DNA of 64,000 nucleotides from Falciphora oryzae. Lineage: Eukaryota; Ascomycota; Sordariomycetes; Magnaporthales; Magnaporthaceae. This document shows, one piece after another, positions 1-11,000 of this stretch; within the stretch, counting starts at the first letter, position 1; the number at the start of each line of letters is the position of its first letter. Both the position numbers and the translations under genes were made by a program. The notes under the pieces were generated by a model. It was not told where the DNA came from. It was given only the letters and a program-made list of their open reading frames with translations, and ran no database searches. Location: positions 1,320,505 through 1,384,504 of the forward strand of contig JNVV01000003.1 of assembly GCA_000733355.1 (NCBI GenBank). The letters run 5' to 3'.

Positions 1-903
1 AAAAAACTTTCCCACTTACCCTGCGCCTAATTACCCTACACTTTTATTTTTAACTTATCATCTGCCTAGTGGGAAAAAAGTGATTCAAATAGCTTCTCAT
101 ATCAAGAGGCACTTCCTCTCGTGCTATTTACGCTCGCTGTGTACCAAGGTTACACGAAGCTTTATTAAAACATGGCTCCAACTCGCTCAGGACTGTTTCA
201 ATTGTGAATGCTTGCTCTTGGACACGCGCCCTTTCCAGCAACGATAAATCAATCCTCTTCCCCGCCACCCCACCTCGTTCTTCTCCGCCTGCCTGCTTTC
301 AAGCTGCTCCTTATCGCATGCTCCAAAAAAAAAAAGCGTCCTTAGCGTGAAAGTTCGTAGCGGTCGTCCAACTTTCAAAAACCCAAAAAGAAGATGAAGA
401 GTGCCTGGAAAGATCTTGAGCCTTTCATGGGGGCTCAACTCATGCTTACTTTTTGCGCTTGGAAACTCGCGGCTCGGAGTTACCTCTTCTTATCCACATA
501 TTAGCGTGGATATTACGCGAAAGTTCACGCCGTGAAAGTGAAATGTCCAGAACATAAAAACTGTACCCATAATGTAGATTAATCACGGCGAACGCCGATG
601 TAGATGAGTGCCGGTTGGGCATCGTGGCCTGACGTAGAATTCGGGTTGTTCGAGGCGAGGATTGGGCCGGCGCGGAATCTCTGGAATTGTCAAGTGCGCT
701 GCTTCAACATTAATTCTCGCTTTATGGATTAGGGATAATGGGGATGGGGAACTGGAGCGTTGTCCACGCTGGCGATTGTATGGAGTCATGGCCAGCGTTC
801 TGGTAAATGAGAAGGCTAGACAGGTATCTGTTTTATTAATTGTACATGGCCGTAATTGGATTTCCGCTCCGTAGCCAAAGCAGTCTATCCCCAAAACACA
901 ATC
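1..903. other. Intergenic, no gene recognised
   Basis: This stretch lies downstream of the NUP49 stop codon. It is AT-rich in its first 600 bases. The open frames here are short and show no signal peptide, domain motif or splice-consistent extension. It probably contains the NUP49 3' untranslated region and part of a spacer toward a gene outside the window. Confidence 0.6.
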
Positions 904-2695
904 CTAACGCATGCTATCTCGGCCGTGGCCCAAAAAGTCTCCAAGCTGAAGGCTCGTTACGCCCTCCCTCACGCTGCCAACCGCCGATGCAACAGTCAGA
1001 ATGCTCTCCTCGAAACCGCTCAGGACGCTCGCCAGCTCGGCAACCTGGTCCTCAGGCCCGTTAGTCCCACCTGCGCCCGAGGAGCCGTTCCTGGCCGCCG
1101 CGGTGCGTTGTAGCTGCTCGAACAGATTGGAGCTGACAGCCTGCATGTGGGACTCGATTTCGCCCAGGTTCCGCTGGAACCGCTTGAGCTGCTCATCCAT
1201 CTCGTCCGCGGTGCGCGAGAAAAAGGCGATGAGGTCCGAGTTGCTGTCGCCGCTGCCGCCGCCCGAGCCCCCGGCCGCCTCCTGCTGCTGACGGGCGGCC
1301 GCGGCGCTGCTCGATGACCATAGCCCGGCCGTATGGTACTGCGCCGGCAGCTTGAGGTTGTCGACTGCCTTGAAGCTGAGCTTGGCTTGCTCGGCGTCGA
1401 GGTGGACGAGCTCGCGGACGGCCTTGACAGCCTGCGCATCCGATGACAGGGTCGTCGATGCGCCCTCGTACTTGCGCGATACGAAGCGCACGTCGTTCGG
1501 GATGGCTCCGAGCTGTTCACCATGAGCCGGCATGAACGCCTCGACGTCATGGCACTGCTGCATGATGACCTGGATGCCCTTGTCGAGTTTCTGAATCTCC
1601 TCCTGTATCGACTCCTGCAGGTCATTAAACCGAGTAGTCGATTTCAGGTTGCTGAGGTCGATGCGCACTCCGGGGACGACCTGCTGCTGATTCGTGGACT
1701 GACCCATAGTCAGACCAGGGGTAGGCGCGGCCGTGCTCCCCATCGTGCGGCCAAACATGCTAGGTTGTGTTTGCGGAGCGGGAGCTGTGGGAGCGAGCGA
1801 CGAGCCGCTGGGAAACCGACAGAGGTTAGTGGTCGTTGTCCTGTGACGATCCCATGTCAACGGAGACTAGAGGCGGGAGCGTGCGTACAAAAGCGATGGT
1901 TTCGCGGGCTGGGACTGGCCGAACAAGCCGCCGGATGCCTGGGCCGGGGCAGCTTGTTGCTGCTGTTGCTGCTGTTGTTGTCCGCCGAACAGGCTCGAGC
2001 CAGTGGTGTTGAAGGCTTGGGCACCGCCGAAAAGGCCACCGCCAGTCGTAGTATTGGAGGGTTGGGCACCACCGAAAAGGCCGCCGCCAGTTGTAGTGTT
2101 GGAGGTTTGGGCACCGCCGAAAAGACCACCACCAGCAGGTTGTTGCGGTTGGGTGGCCGTCGCGGTCGAGCCGAACAGGCCGCCTGTCGCTGGGGTAGAG
2201 GTGGCGGGCGTGGCCGAGCCGAACAGCCCGCCACCGGCTGGCTTTGCAGCGGTCGAGCCAAACATTCCAGTGGATGTCTGAGCCTGGGGGGTCTTGATTA
2301 TCGGGGCCGAGCCGAAGAGTCCACCGCCGCCTGTCGCTGCGACTGCGGATGATGCGGCCGCCGGGGCTGTCGCTGTGCTTCCGAATAGACTGGTCGAAGG
2401 CGCTGCTGCCGCCGAAGCAGGGGCGTTGGAGCTTCCAAAGAGGCCGCCGGCAGCTGGAGGCTGGGTTGTTGCGCTGCTGCTGCCTCCACTGTGATTTATT
2501 TGGTTTTTCGAGGTGTTCGCATTAGCAGCTGCCAATCGAGTCCCACACATTCCAATTGCCCGGTGGTGTGTTTTGGTCGCCTCCACACTGTAAGGCGGCT
2601 GCCCAAGGCAGTAAACGGGGCACTCACAAGATGTTGGCGGCTCCCGTGTTGATGCTTAAGCCGCCTGGACCACTGGCGGAGCGAGCGAGAGCCAT
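904..2695 (-). CDS. NUP49: FG-repeat nucleoporin NUP49 (NSP49/Nup58-like), 523 aa
   Basis: This is a component of the central channel of the nuclear pore; in the Nup62-Nsp1 type subcomplex it pairs with Nsp1 and Nup57. Three exons join in phase: 2695-2628, 2488-1889 and 1807-904. The first intron has a GTGAGT donor and the second GTACGC with a CACTAACC branch site. Residues about 20-225 carry repeated GGLFGS/GLFG units in an A/T/P/Q-rich linker, including a run of eight to nine glutamines. The C-terminal half is a helical coiled-coil region, beginning near DLSNLKSTTRFNDLQ, that matches the conserved NUP49 structural domain. The start at 2695 gives MALARSASGPGG and an FGG right at the first splice. 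The gene is divergent from FIP1, with about 405 bp between the starts. Recognised from family knowledge of the GLFG block plus NUP49-type C-terminus. Confidence 0.88.
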
Positions 2696-3100
2696 CACGT
2701 CGTCGGGTTCTCAACTGTGTTTTAGGCTGGGTTGTGTCGCAGCTACCGACATCAATTTCTTGAGAGGCGCTCGCTCGCGCCCCGACCGCTTGGGTTTTGC
2801 CCATTGAGTCGCGTCGCAACAGTGGGTCTTCGCGGTGCAGCGAAGGCGCACAGCTGCTGACCGCCTTCTTAAGTGGGCTTAGCTTGACTGATGCAGGGGA
2901 GCAAAGGGACCCCCTCCAACGCAATGGAAGCACCCGACGTCGCTTTCAGGTGCCATCACAAAGAAGCTAGCTCGCAAAGCTTCAACTCCCTTTCTCCGCG
3001 CGTGCATTCCATCCGCCGCTCGGATCTGCGCCATTCCCAGCATTTGAGAGCTGCACGTAACACGAACTCCGACTATATACCCCCCGAGAACTCAGCCAAA
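2696..3100. promoter_or_regulatory. Shared divergent promoter interval, NUP49 / FIP1
   Basis: These 405 bases separate the divergent start codons of NUP49 and FIP1, so they must hold both promoters and both 5' leaders. A TATATA element lies at about 3073, too near the FIP1 ATG to be a classical TATA box unless the leader is very short. No other site can be assigned. Confidence 0.5.
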
Positions 3101-4401
3101 ATGAGTGTCGAAATGGACGAGGACGACGATTTCTACGCGCCTGAGGAGCCCGAAGTCGCTCCTGCGCCAGCGCCCGCCGCCGCCGCGCCGGCTACTGAGA
3201 AAGCTCCAGCAGCGAAAACCGAGGATGAGGATCTGGAGGAGGGCGAGGAAGAGGATGAGGGCGGCGCAATGGACGAGGACGATGACGATTCGGTAAGTAG
3301 CACGTCCCCGCATTGAGCCTCATCCAAGGCGCTGAGCCAAACTGACCTCTGCTGCTCAGGATATCGACATCATCACCGAGAGGAAAGACGGAACAAAGCC
3401 CGCGCCTCCTTCGTGAGTGCACCGGCTCCCTAGCACCCCTCTACGAGAGGCCGGTGCGACCACGACAAGAAGACTGGAACTAACACGTGCGGCTACAGAC
3501 AATCGAAATACAGCGAGATCAGGAACATTCCGCAAAGGACGGCATCTACAGGCACGACAGCCAAGGCCGCCGCCCCGGTGAAGAAGGAGGAATCAGCCAA
3601 GCCTGTAGAACAGCCCCGGCCCAAATCGAACTTTGACGCATATGCTATCCCTACGCACAAGCCCACCGGGAAGCCATTGACACAAGTCAACATCGACGAA
3701 GGTCCGCAGCCCTGCCGCCTGCCAAAGGCACACTTCTCGGTCCTTCACGGCTTGCTAATCCATGAGGAAAGTGTGAAAGAGGGGCATTTGCTGATTTTAA
3801 ACTACCTTTAACAGACCTGGGAGAGGACGCTGCGCCATGGCGCAAACCCGGAACAGATATCAGCGACTACTTCAACTACGGCTTCGACGAGTTCAGCTGG
3901 ACCGTCTATGCGCAGAAGCAGACGCAGCTGCGGGCAGAGTATAGCCAGGAGGCTATGTCGCAGAATTCCAAGAAGATGATGGAGGAGTTCAACAGCATGA
4001 TGATGCTGGGAGGTATGCCGCCAGGCATGGCAATGCCCGGCATGCCAGGAGCGAACGGAGGGGCCCAGGGCGCGGCCCCCGGGATGGGTGGCGCCATGCC
4101 TGGCATGGATGGCATGCCGCCCGAGATGCAGGCCATGATGCAGCAGATGATGGCCTCGGGCATGGACCCGAGCCAGATGGATCCGTCGGCCATGTTCGCC
4201 GCCATGCAGGGAGGCGCGGCTGGCGCTGCCGCTGGTGCTGGGGGCGGCGGCCAGGGCGGTCAGAACCAGAACTTCGGCGGCGCAGGATTCGGAGGCGGTC
4301 AAGGCCAGGGGTATGGATACGACCAGCAGCAGCAGAACATGGGAGGTGGTGGAAGAGGCGGGTTCGGCGGCAGAGGGCGAGGTGGCCGGAGGAATTGGTA
4401 G
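3101..4401 (+). CDS. FIP1: mRNA 3'-end processing factor FIP1 (CPF/CPSF subunit), 344 aa
   Basis: Fip1 tethers poly(A) polymerase to the cleavage and polyadenylation factor. Four exons join in phase: 3101-3292, 3360-3412, 3499-3701 and 3815-4401. The N-terminus is an acidic D/E-rich region that in the family binds poly(A) polymerase. The diagnostic Fip1 motif, WRKPGTDISDYFNYGFDEF, begins right after the last intron, at about residue 157. The C-terminus is low complexity: Met/Gly/Pro repeats (PGMAMPGMPG type), then an RGG/GGRGRGG tail, which suggests RNA binding. The third intron's donor, GTCCGC, is weak, but the phase and the Fip1 motif support it. The gene is convergent with RPC31, with 255 bp between the stops. 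Confidence 0.9.
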
Positions 4402-4656
4402 CGAGCGAGCCATGCCCTACAGCACTTGCTTGACCACCTGACGAGGAAATTTGGACATGCGGCATCCAATGTTTTCTTATTTTCGCTGAAAGCTAATTGC
4501 ATACCCGCCGTAAATCCGCTTGGAAACTGATCGCTTGAGCTGGTATCTATATAGCTAGGTAGGCACTTTATATGACCGGTTGCCCGAATACGCCAAACGC
4601 CCTCCGCCGGCGTCACGCCACGGCGGAAACAAAGACGAAGAAAAAACCACCGCTGA

Positions 4657-5603
4657 TTAGTATATGCCCTCCGCACCGTCGTCCCCTTCGTCGTAGTCGT
4701 CATAGTCATTGCCATCGAAGTAGGCCTCGGCATTGTAGTCGCCCTCGTCCGAGTCTTCGTACTCGTCATCGATTTCTTCCTCCATCATCTCCTCGTCGTC
4801 GGGGTCGAGAATGTCGTTTTCGTCCTCGCCGTTCTCGCCCTTCTCGAGCGCCTCCAGTCGTCGCTTCTGCTCCTCCGCGGTCTCATTGCGACCGAAGATG
4901 TCCTCGGCAGTACGCAACGAGTGTACATCGGACAGGGTCAGGACCTTCTTTTTGGTGTTCTTGCCTCGGCTCCTAGCCGCGGTGTCGTCGCCATCAAGGG
5001 TTGCGTGGAGCTCTTCTGGGAAAAAGCTCTTGACTGCCGGACAGGGAAGGCGTGTTAGCAATGCTCCTCGTGTGCAATTGGCGGAGAGATGGGGAGAGAG
5101 CTGTCTCGTCATACTGAATGGCCTCGTGGAAATGTCGGGCAGTGTGCGCTCCTTGGGTTCTAGTCTCTTGGAGTACATGGGCATGGCGAAAAACGGATCA
5201 ACGGTGGCCTTGTTTTTGACGCCATACCGCCGATTGACCTGCTCCTGGCCATATGTCCGCTGCGGGCCGTCGGGCTCGGCGTTCCAGGTGCGGATCTGCG
5301 TATATAGGGGGCCCGAATGGATCTGCTCGCGGAAGAGCAGGTATGACGAGACCTGTGCCCTTTCGGGGGCGGAGAGCGGCGAGGCACTGGGGACAACGTA
5401 TTCCTAGCACGGTCGTCAGCACGAGGCTCCGCGATCTCTCCGGAAGCGGCGAGGACGGGGGCAGGCGTGCGTACAGGGAAAACCTCAGACGGGCGCATGT
5501 CGGCCTTGATGTTGGGGTCGTTTGCCCAGGCGACGCCAGCGAGGCTGCCCCGGGCCCCGCCGCGACCGCCGCGGCCGCCACCACGACCGCCACCTCGAGA
5601 CAT
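4657..5603 (-). CDS. RPC31: RNA polymerase III subunit RPC31 (C31), 264 aa
   Basis: Rpc31 is part of the Pol III-specific Rpc82-Rpc34-Rpc31 initiation subcomplex. Three exons join in phase: 5603-5475, 5403-5115 and 5033-4657; the first intron's donor is GTACGC, the second's GTATGA. The family's hallmarks are present at both ends. The N-terminus begins MSRGGGRGGGRGGRGG, a glycine/arginine-rich lead. The C-terminus is a long D/E/Y-rich acidic tail of about 50 residues (EEEIDDEYEDSDEGDYN type) ending EGIY. The middle contains the conserved LLFREQIHSGPLYTQ block. The length is close to the usual 250 residues. It is divergent from the Hsm3-like gene. Confidence 0.87.
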
Positions 5604-6217
5604 TGCGATGAAGTTGTGATCAGCCGGTGAAGAGGCACAATTGTCGTTGTCGCATCATGTCTGTCAGGCCGACCCGGGTTTTGGGAAGAATTGAGGAAGG
5701 CTGGGCCGAGAAAAAAAAAAAAAAAAAATTGCCGGCGGGGTTGCCTGCCTCATTCTTCCCACACCCCCGGTGGAGTCACAGTTTGGAGGAGCTGCCGTTT
5801 TCGCTCGAGCTTTGGGGATCGGCAGGCGGAGGTCGATGGCACAGTGTGGAGTCGGGTGCCGCCGATCAGCTGGGCACAAGGTACACGAGAGCTTCAGCAA
5901 ATGAGAGCTCGCGTTTCAGGCACCCACCCGACCTCGTCAGGCTCTAGAACCCACTTCGGAAGGGTGGGTGGAGCGGGGGCAGCCAGCCGGCCACTCAACC
6001 CGTTTGGCTGTTCCACCCGGGCCACCCCGCAGTGGGGCAACCAAGTGATTGATCCAGGTCGTTCCTGGCAGGCACCCTCCCAGCATCTCTCCCCCATCCC
6101 ATCCATCCCCAATCGAAGGATCACCTAGCCATTCCTTCAGTATTCCAACAGCACTCGCTCCATCACGCTTATACCTCCCCACGATCCCCAGACTGCGCAG
6201 GTGCCGCAGCACCCACA
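5604..6217. promoter_or_regulatory. Shared divergent promoter interval, RPC31 / Hsm3-like
   Basis: These 614 bases separate the divergent starts of RPC31 and the Hsm3-like gene. They include an A18 run at 5711-5728, which could be a nucleosome-depleting poly(dA:dT) tract. No other element can be assigned by eye. Confidence 0.5.
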
Positions 6218-7412
6218 ATGGCCGACATGATGGACACCGTCCCTGTCGCCGAGCTCGAGGAGCTCGAGAAGCACCTGGACCAGCTCATAGAGAACCCCGA
6301 GACGCCAATCGACGGCGAGCTCTTCGACCGTATCGAGCTCCAGCTCACTGGTAATACAGCGAAATGCAACCCCCATAGCCCCAAGCCGTCGCAACCAGAA
6401 GGGACACGAAGCGCTGACTTTCGCCTCCTCCGCCGCAACAGAAGCGAACATTCCCAGCGTCATGCCGCGGCTGCTTCCCAAGATCGCCACCATCCTCAGG
6501 ACGTACCGGCTCGACCCATTGCCGCTATGCAGTCTCGCCCTCAAGCTGCTCCAGGCCACCACCTTCACTCAAATCTTCACGATTACCTCCGAGGATGACA
6601 TGGTCGCCGCTCTCCGCTCGCGCGCCCCCTCGGCCAACACGCTCGCCATGGCCATCCTTGGCAAGGCCTCTGCCAGCCCCTCCGAGGTCTCCATACTGGC
6701 AGCCTCGACCCCTATGGTCACCGAGTTCCTGATCGGCTGGCTCTCGGCCCCCCAAGTCGAGGTCGGCGAGCGTGGCATCCGCACCCTTACGGACCTCCTC
6801 GAGACGGACTGCGAGCTCCCGCCGGTGACGCTTCCCCCCGCGTCTGGCATCCCGAGGTCGGACCTGATGCGCCGCAGGGTTCCCGGCCACGGCTCTCTGT
6901 GGCGTCGCCTCTTTATGGACCGCGACATCTTCAACCTCCTCATCGACTTGTGCGAAGGCAGGGCCTTCGATGGTGATGTCAAGCAGCGCAGCCTCGCGCA
7001 GGGTCGCATCCTGCGCGCCATCCCGCGCCTGGCCGTCATCAACTTCTCCGCTCTCACCCGCAGCTACCACCCGGACCTGCTACCCCGCCCTAGTGCCCGG
7101 GCCGCCGGCGCCACCCCCGATAGCTTCTTGCATTATGTCACTGTCCGAATGGTCGACCGTGAGGACTATCTTATGCACCTTTCCCTGGTCGATTACATTG
7201 AGACTCTCGTCTGCGCCGGCAGGCTTGCCCAGCACTCCCCATATACTGTCGAGGTCCTGCGCGGACTTCTCAGAGAGCTCACAGCGCTTGATCCGAAGTT
7301 AACCAGGACGCTTGACTCGTTGCCAGAGCGGGTGGCTGAGGACGAGACCAATCAACTGAGGGCCTGGATCAATAAATTGATGCCGCAGCCGCCTAGCGTG
7401 GTGGTTGAGTGA
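6218..7412 (+). CDS. Hsm3/PSMD5-like proteasome assembly chaperone, 367 aa
   Basis: The protein resembles the fungal family annotated as 'DNA mismatch repair protein HSM3', now understood as a 19S proteasome base assembly chaperone related to PSMD5/S5b. Two exons join in phase: 6218-6350 and 6442-7412 (G|AA at the junction). The product is almost wholly helical, as expected of an ARM/HEAT-like repeat fold. Its N-terminus reads ELEELEKHLDQLIENPETPI. A central block around MVTEFLIGWLSAPQVEVGERG looks like the conserved family core. No membrane segment or catalytic motif is seen. The assignment rests on remembered family resemblance of the helical repeats, so it is moderate. It is convergent with SEC7. 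Confidence 0.6.
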
Positions 7413-8031
7413 ACATGAGGGTTTTATCGGAACTAAGCCGGACAACTGAAAGAAATTTACGAACCTTTATGATTGACGAATACTTATGAACCTATATATT
7501 TAATTACCCCTGCGTACCTCTAATGGACCGGGCTGGCTGTCAATGAATGCAAGCTTAGCTTATTCTTGTCACCCTGCGCAATAGCGTGATGGGTTGGCCA
7601 GGTAGGCCATTTGCTTCCTCTTGCGACACCGACACCGAGAGCATCAGGCATGGGCCCTAGCTAAAATTACGAAGATATAGTAGCGAAAATGAGCAAGCGA
7701 ATATCCCTCCACAGGCACCCGAATAAAGAGTGTCGTGTGTCGACGTTTACTGCAACCTTTGTCTTGATGATAAGGAACCTAAGTCTTGCCTTCTAAAACA
7801 GGAAAAGAGAATTTACAATGGCTGCCCCAAAGAAAAGAAGATAAAAAAAAAGGGGGATAGCCGAGAACGAATGCAAATTTTAGTTTATATCAAGTGCATC
7901 AGCTCCAAGCCATTCGCTTGATACTCGCGCCCGAATAATGATCCCTCCCCACAAATGCTTTCTGGCAACAGTGAGACAAGGTCAAAATATCCCCGTATAA
8001 GAGAGCCGGCTCTACCGACCCGCCAACTTCA
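7413..8031. other. Convergent 3' spacer, Hsm3-like / SEC7
   Basis: AT-rich spacer of about 620 bases between two stop codons. It holds the 3' untranslated regions of both neighbours. The small open frame at 7730-7921 is lysine-rich because of A-runs and has no supporting feature. Confidence 0.6.
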
Positions 8032-11000
8032 CTAGGACTGCCGCCCCAGGAAGCTATTGCTGGCATCCCCGCTCTCGACCTCGACCGCGCTAGTGGCCCC
8101 TCCCTCGGTCGACATGGTCAGGACGCTATCCCTGCGGTTGTGCGCGCCGCCCCTGCCCGACGAGGCCATGCCCTCGATCCCGAGCTCGAACTCGCCCACC
8201 TTCTTCAGGACGAGGAGCAGGGCAGCCCTCAGCTCGCCGCTGAGCTCCTTGGAGACCAGGTCAACGGCTAGAGGGTAGAAGGCCTTGGCGTGATTCCGGA
8301 AAGCCGCCTCGGGCAGCGCCGCGTAGCCCTCCAGGACATCGACCACGACGGGCCTCCACGCCAGTATGTTGCGGTGCTGGCTTTCTTCCTCGAGCGCAAT
8401 GTAGCCTTTGATGATGTCCTTGCACAGCGGAACCAGGGCGTTCTCCACGTCCGCCTTGCTGTCCCGACGTTCTGGCGCCTGGTCGGCGAACATACGGAAC
8501 AGGATGGCCACGTATGTGGCGGCAGACCCGCTCTCCTGCTTCAGCAGGTTCGGCGGCTGCTTCATGAAACCTTCCCGCCACAGACGCATCCGCAGCTCCT
8601 TATCGTTGTTGAAGCGTCGTGCAAAGAGGAACGACTTCTTCAGCAGTCCCATCAGCCGCAAGAGCTCTGCTGAAGGTATCTGGGCATAGACGGTCTCGTT
8701 GCTGAAGAGTTCGTTCACCGTCTCGATCATCAGCAGCTGAAGAACACAGCGCGAGATGATGCGGTTGAAGAAACGCCTGCGTGCCGCTGTCACAACCACG
8801 GGTTGCTGTTGCAGATTGTTCGATGGCTTGTAGTCCTCTAGCTGTGGTGACGGCATTGATGGCGCAGATGTAACCGCTGCCGTATGTGTCGAGTTGGATC
8901 CGGAGTCAACGACAGTTGGTGTTCGCTGAGGGTCTTGGCTGCCGTCGTGGGCTCCTGAGGCCGAGACAGAGTCCGAATCAGATAAGGTGTCGGAGCCGTT
9001 AATTTTCAGCGACTTCTCATCCATCTTGGGAGACTCTAGACCTGGACTCAGAGGCCCACCGAAGTCCAGGCCGCTTGGGGGCGGAGAAAGGGACGCCGTC
9101 GAGTTGATTGTGGTCGCCGAGAAGAGCTGGTAAGCGGTCGTCCGCTCGAACAGTTCGCAGAAGGCGCCAACAATCTTGGTCCAGTGCTCAGGGGTGAATT
9201 TGGACACATTCTGGAGAATGAGTTGCTGGAGGCAGTTGCTACCAATCCTCGCAATGGTGTCGTTTTCCTGGCAAATGCAGAGCGCGAGGAGCTCCAGGAA
9301 TCGGTCGAGCATGTACTCGAGGGCGTCGAAGTAATGCGTGAAGAGAGTGATCATGTTGCGCAGTGCTTGGATCATCGTCGTCGAGAGCCAAACCGACAGC
9401 TCCTCGTGCGTAAGCACGTTGGACATCTCAGGCTTGGACCGCAGGACCATGAAAATCGGGTACAGCTGTTGTCTCCAGAGGGTGTCCCAGAACTCGGGCG
9501 GGAAATTCTCGCCGTAGCGAAGAAGTGCCTCGAAGAAGTAGTTGAGGGCATTGGAGCGGACCTCGAGGTCCTCGCCTGTCATCAAGACGTCGTGGAAAGC
9601 GAACAAGACGGGGAACCAGTAGGCCTCCTCCACCGATGTCCGGCTCTGCTGGCCAGATGACCTGACAGTTGGCTCGGGGGCGCCCGTTGGGGACGATGCC
9701 GATTTGTGCGACAGGGGGCATTCGGGCGCCTTGAGCATGCGGGGGATGATGGATTTGAGTGTCTCCATCGACTGCAGGCTCTTCTTCTGGAACTTCATGT
9801 TCTTGGAGAACTCCGTCAAGCAAACGATAAGGTCGGTGAAGGCTCCCTGGGAAATGACGACACCGAACCGCGTCTTGTAGACCTGGGTGACATTTTCGTA
9901 GGCCATGCTCACAATGCTCTCGGACGGGTCACGCGCGGCAATGGTGAAAACGCCAAACATGGTGCGCCAGCCGGACCTGATGTTTTCGCCCCTCGCTTGG
10001 ATCATTTGGATCAGGCACCGCAGAACCATGTCCTTCACTCGGATGTTGCTCGAGTTGGACATGACGTGCTCGAAAGGCTTCAGGAAATCCTTCTGAAACT
10101 TGAAACCAGCGAGCTCCTCGATCTCCATGAACCTCATCGACAGCTGGCGCAGCGAGTCCAGCGCAAAGAACACGATGGCCTCGTTCACATGGCAGCCGAC
10201 GTTGTTGAAGTGGTCGCCGAGAACATCCCAGATGGTCGTCCACTCGAAGCGGACACGCGTCATGTTGTAGTAACTGATCTCGACGATCTTTTGCAGGCTG
10301 TACATGCGCGGCTGATCGTTGCTGCCCGACACCTTGATCTCATCCCAGCTGACTTCGGTCAGGGCACGAGCGAAATGCCCAATGGCTTCGCCGTTGAGGG
10401 TTGCCGTGTTGGTGAAGATGCGGTCCATGCTCTTTATCATCTCGTCCGACGCGATCTCGTATGCGATGTCGGCAGGAAGGCCATGAGGCGTTGTGTTGGC
10501 CCGCGGTCTATGCCGCTTGCCTTGCGTGGATTTTCTCGAGTCGCCCGTGTTCTCCCTCGCGGGCGGCACAAAGCGAGCCTTGGACACATCGGGGACCGAG
10601 TTCGCATCGACTCCACCTGCCATCAGCTGCAGTCGCTCGAGCTGGCTGACACATAGCAATATGTCCTTCCACGACTGTCTCAAGTAGTTGCCCTCGGTGT
10701 ATCCAAGCTCGAGGAGCACCCGGAGCGCCTCTAGGTTCTTGGCAAAGACCTCTTGAGGGTTGTTCAGGTTGGCCGTGTTCTTCACCGCCGAGATAAAAGC
10801 CTCACGCGGGGTGGGGAGGTCAAACAGGCAGGCAATCTTGATAGCAAGCTTCATGCCTTCAAGACACAGCTTAATAACGTCCAGGTTCAGAGCCTTTTGC
10901 ATCTGGCTAGACATCGCCGAGAAGCAGGACATCCATGTCACGTCAAACATGGGGCCCACGTGCTTGAAAGAAGTCGCTGGGATGAAGCGCATGCCTGCCA

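Noticed and set aside
1522..2352. Long plus-strand open frame opposite NUP49
   Set aside because: It is the antisense of the FG-repeat region; its leucine/arginine-rich repeats mirror the GLFG codons and it has no independent support.
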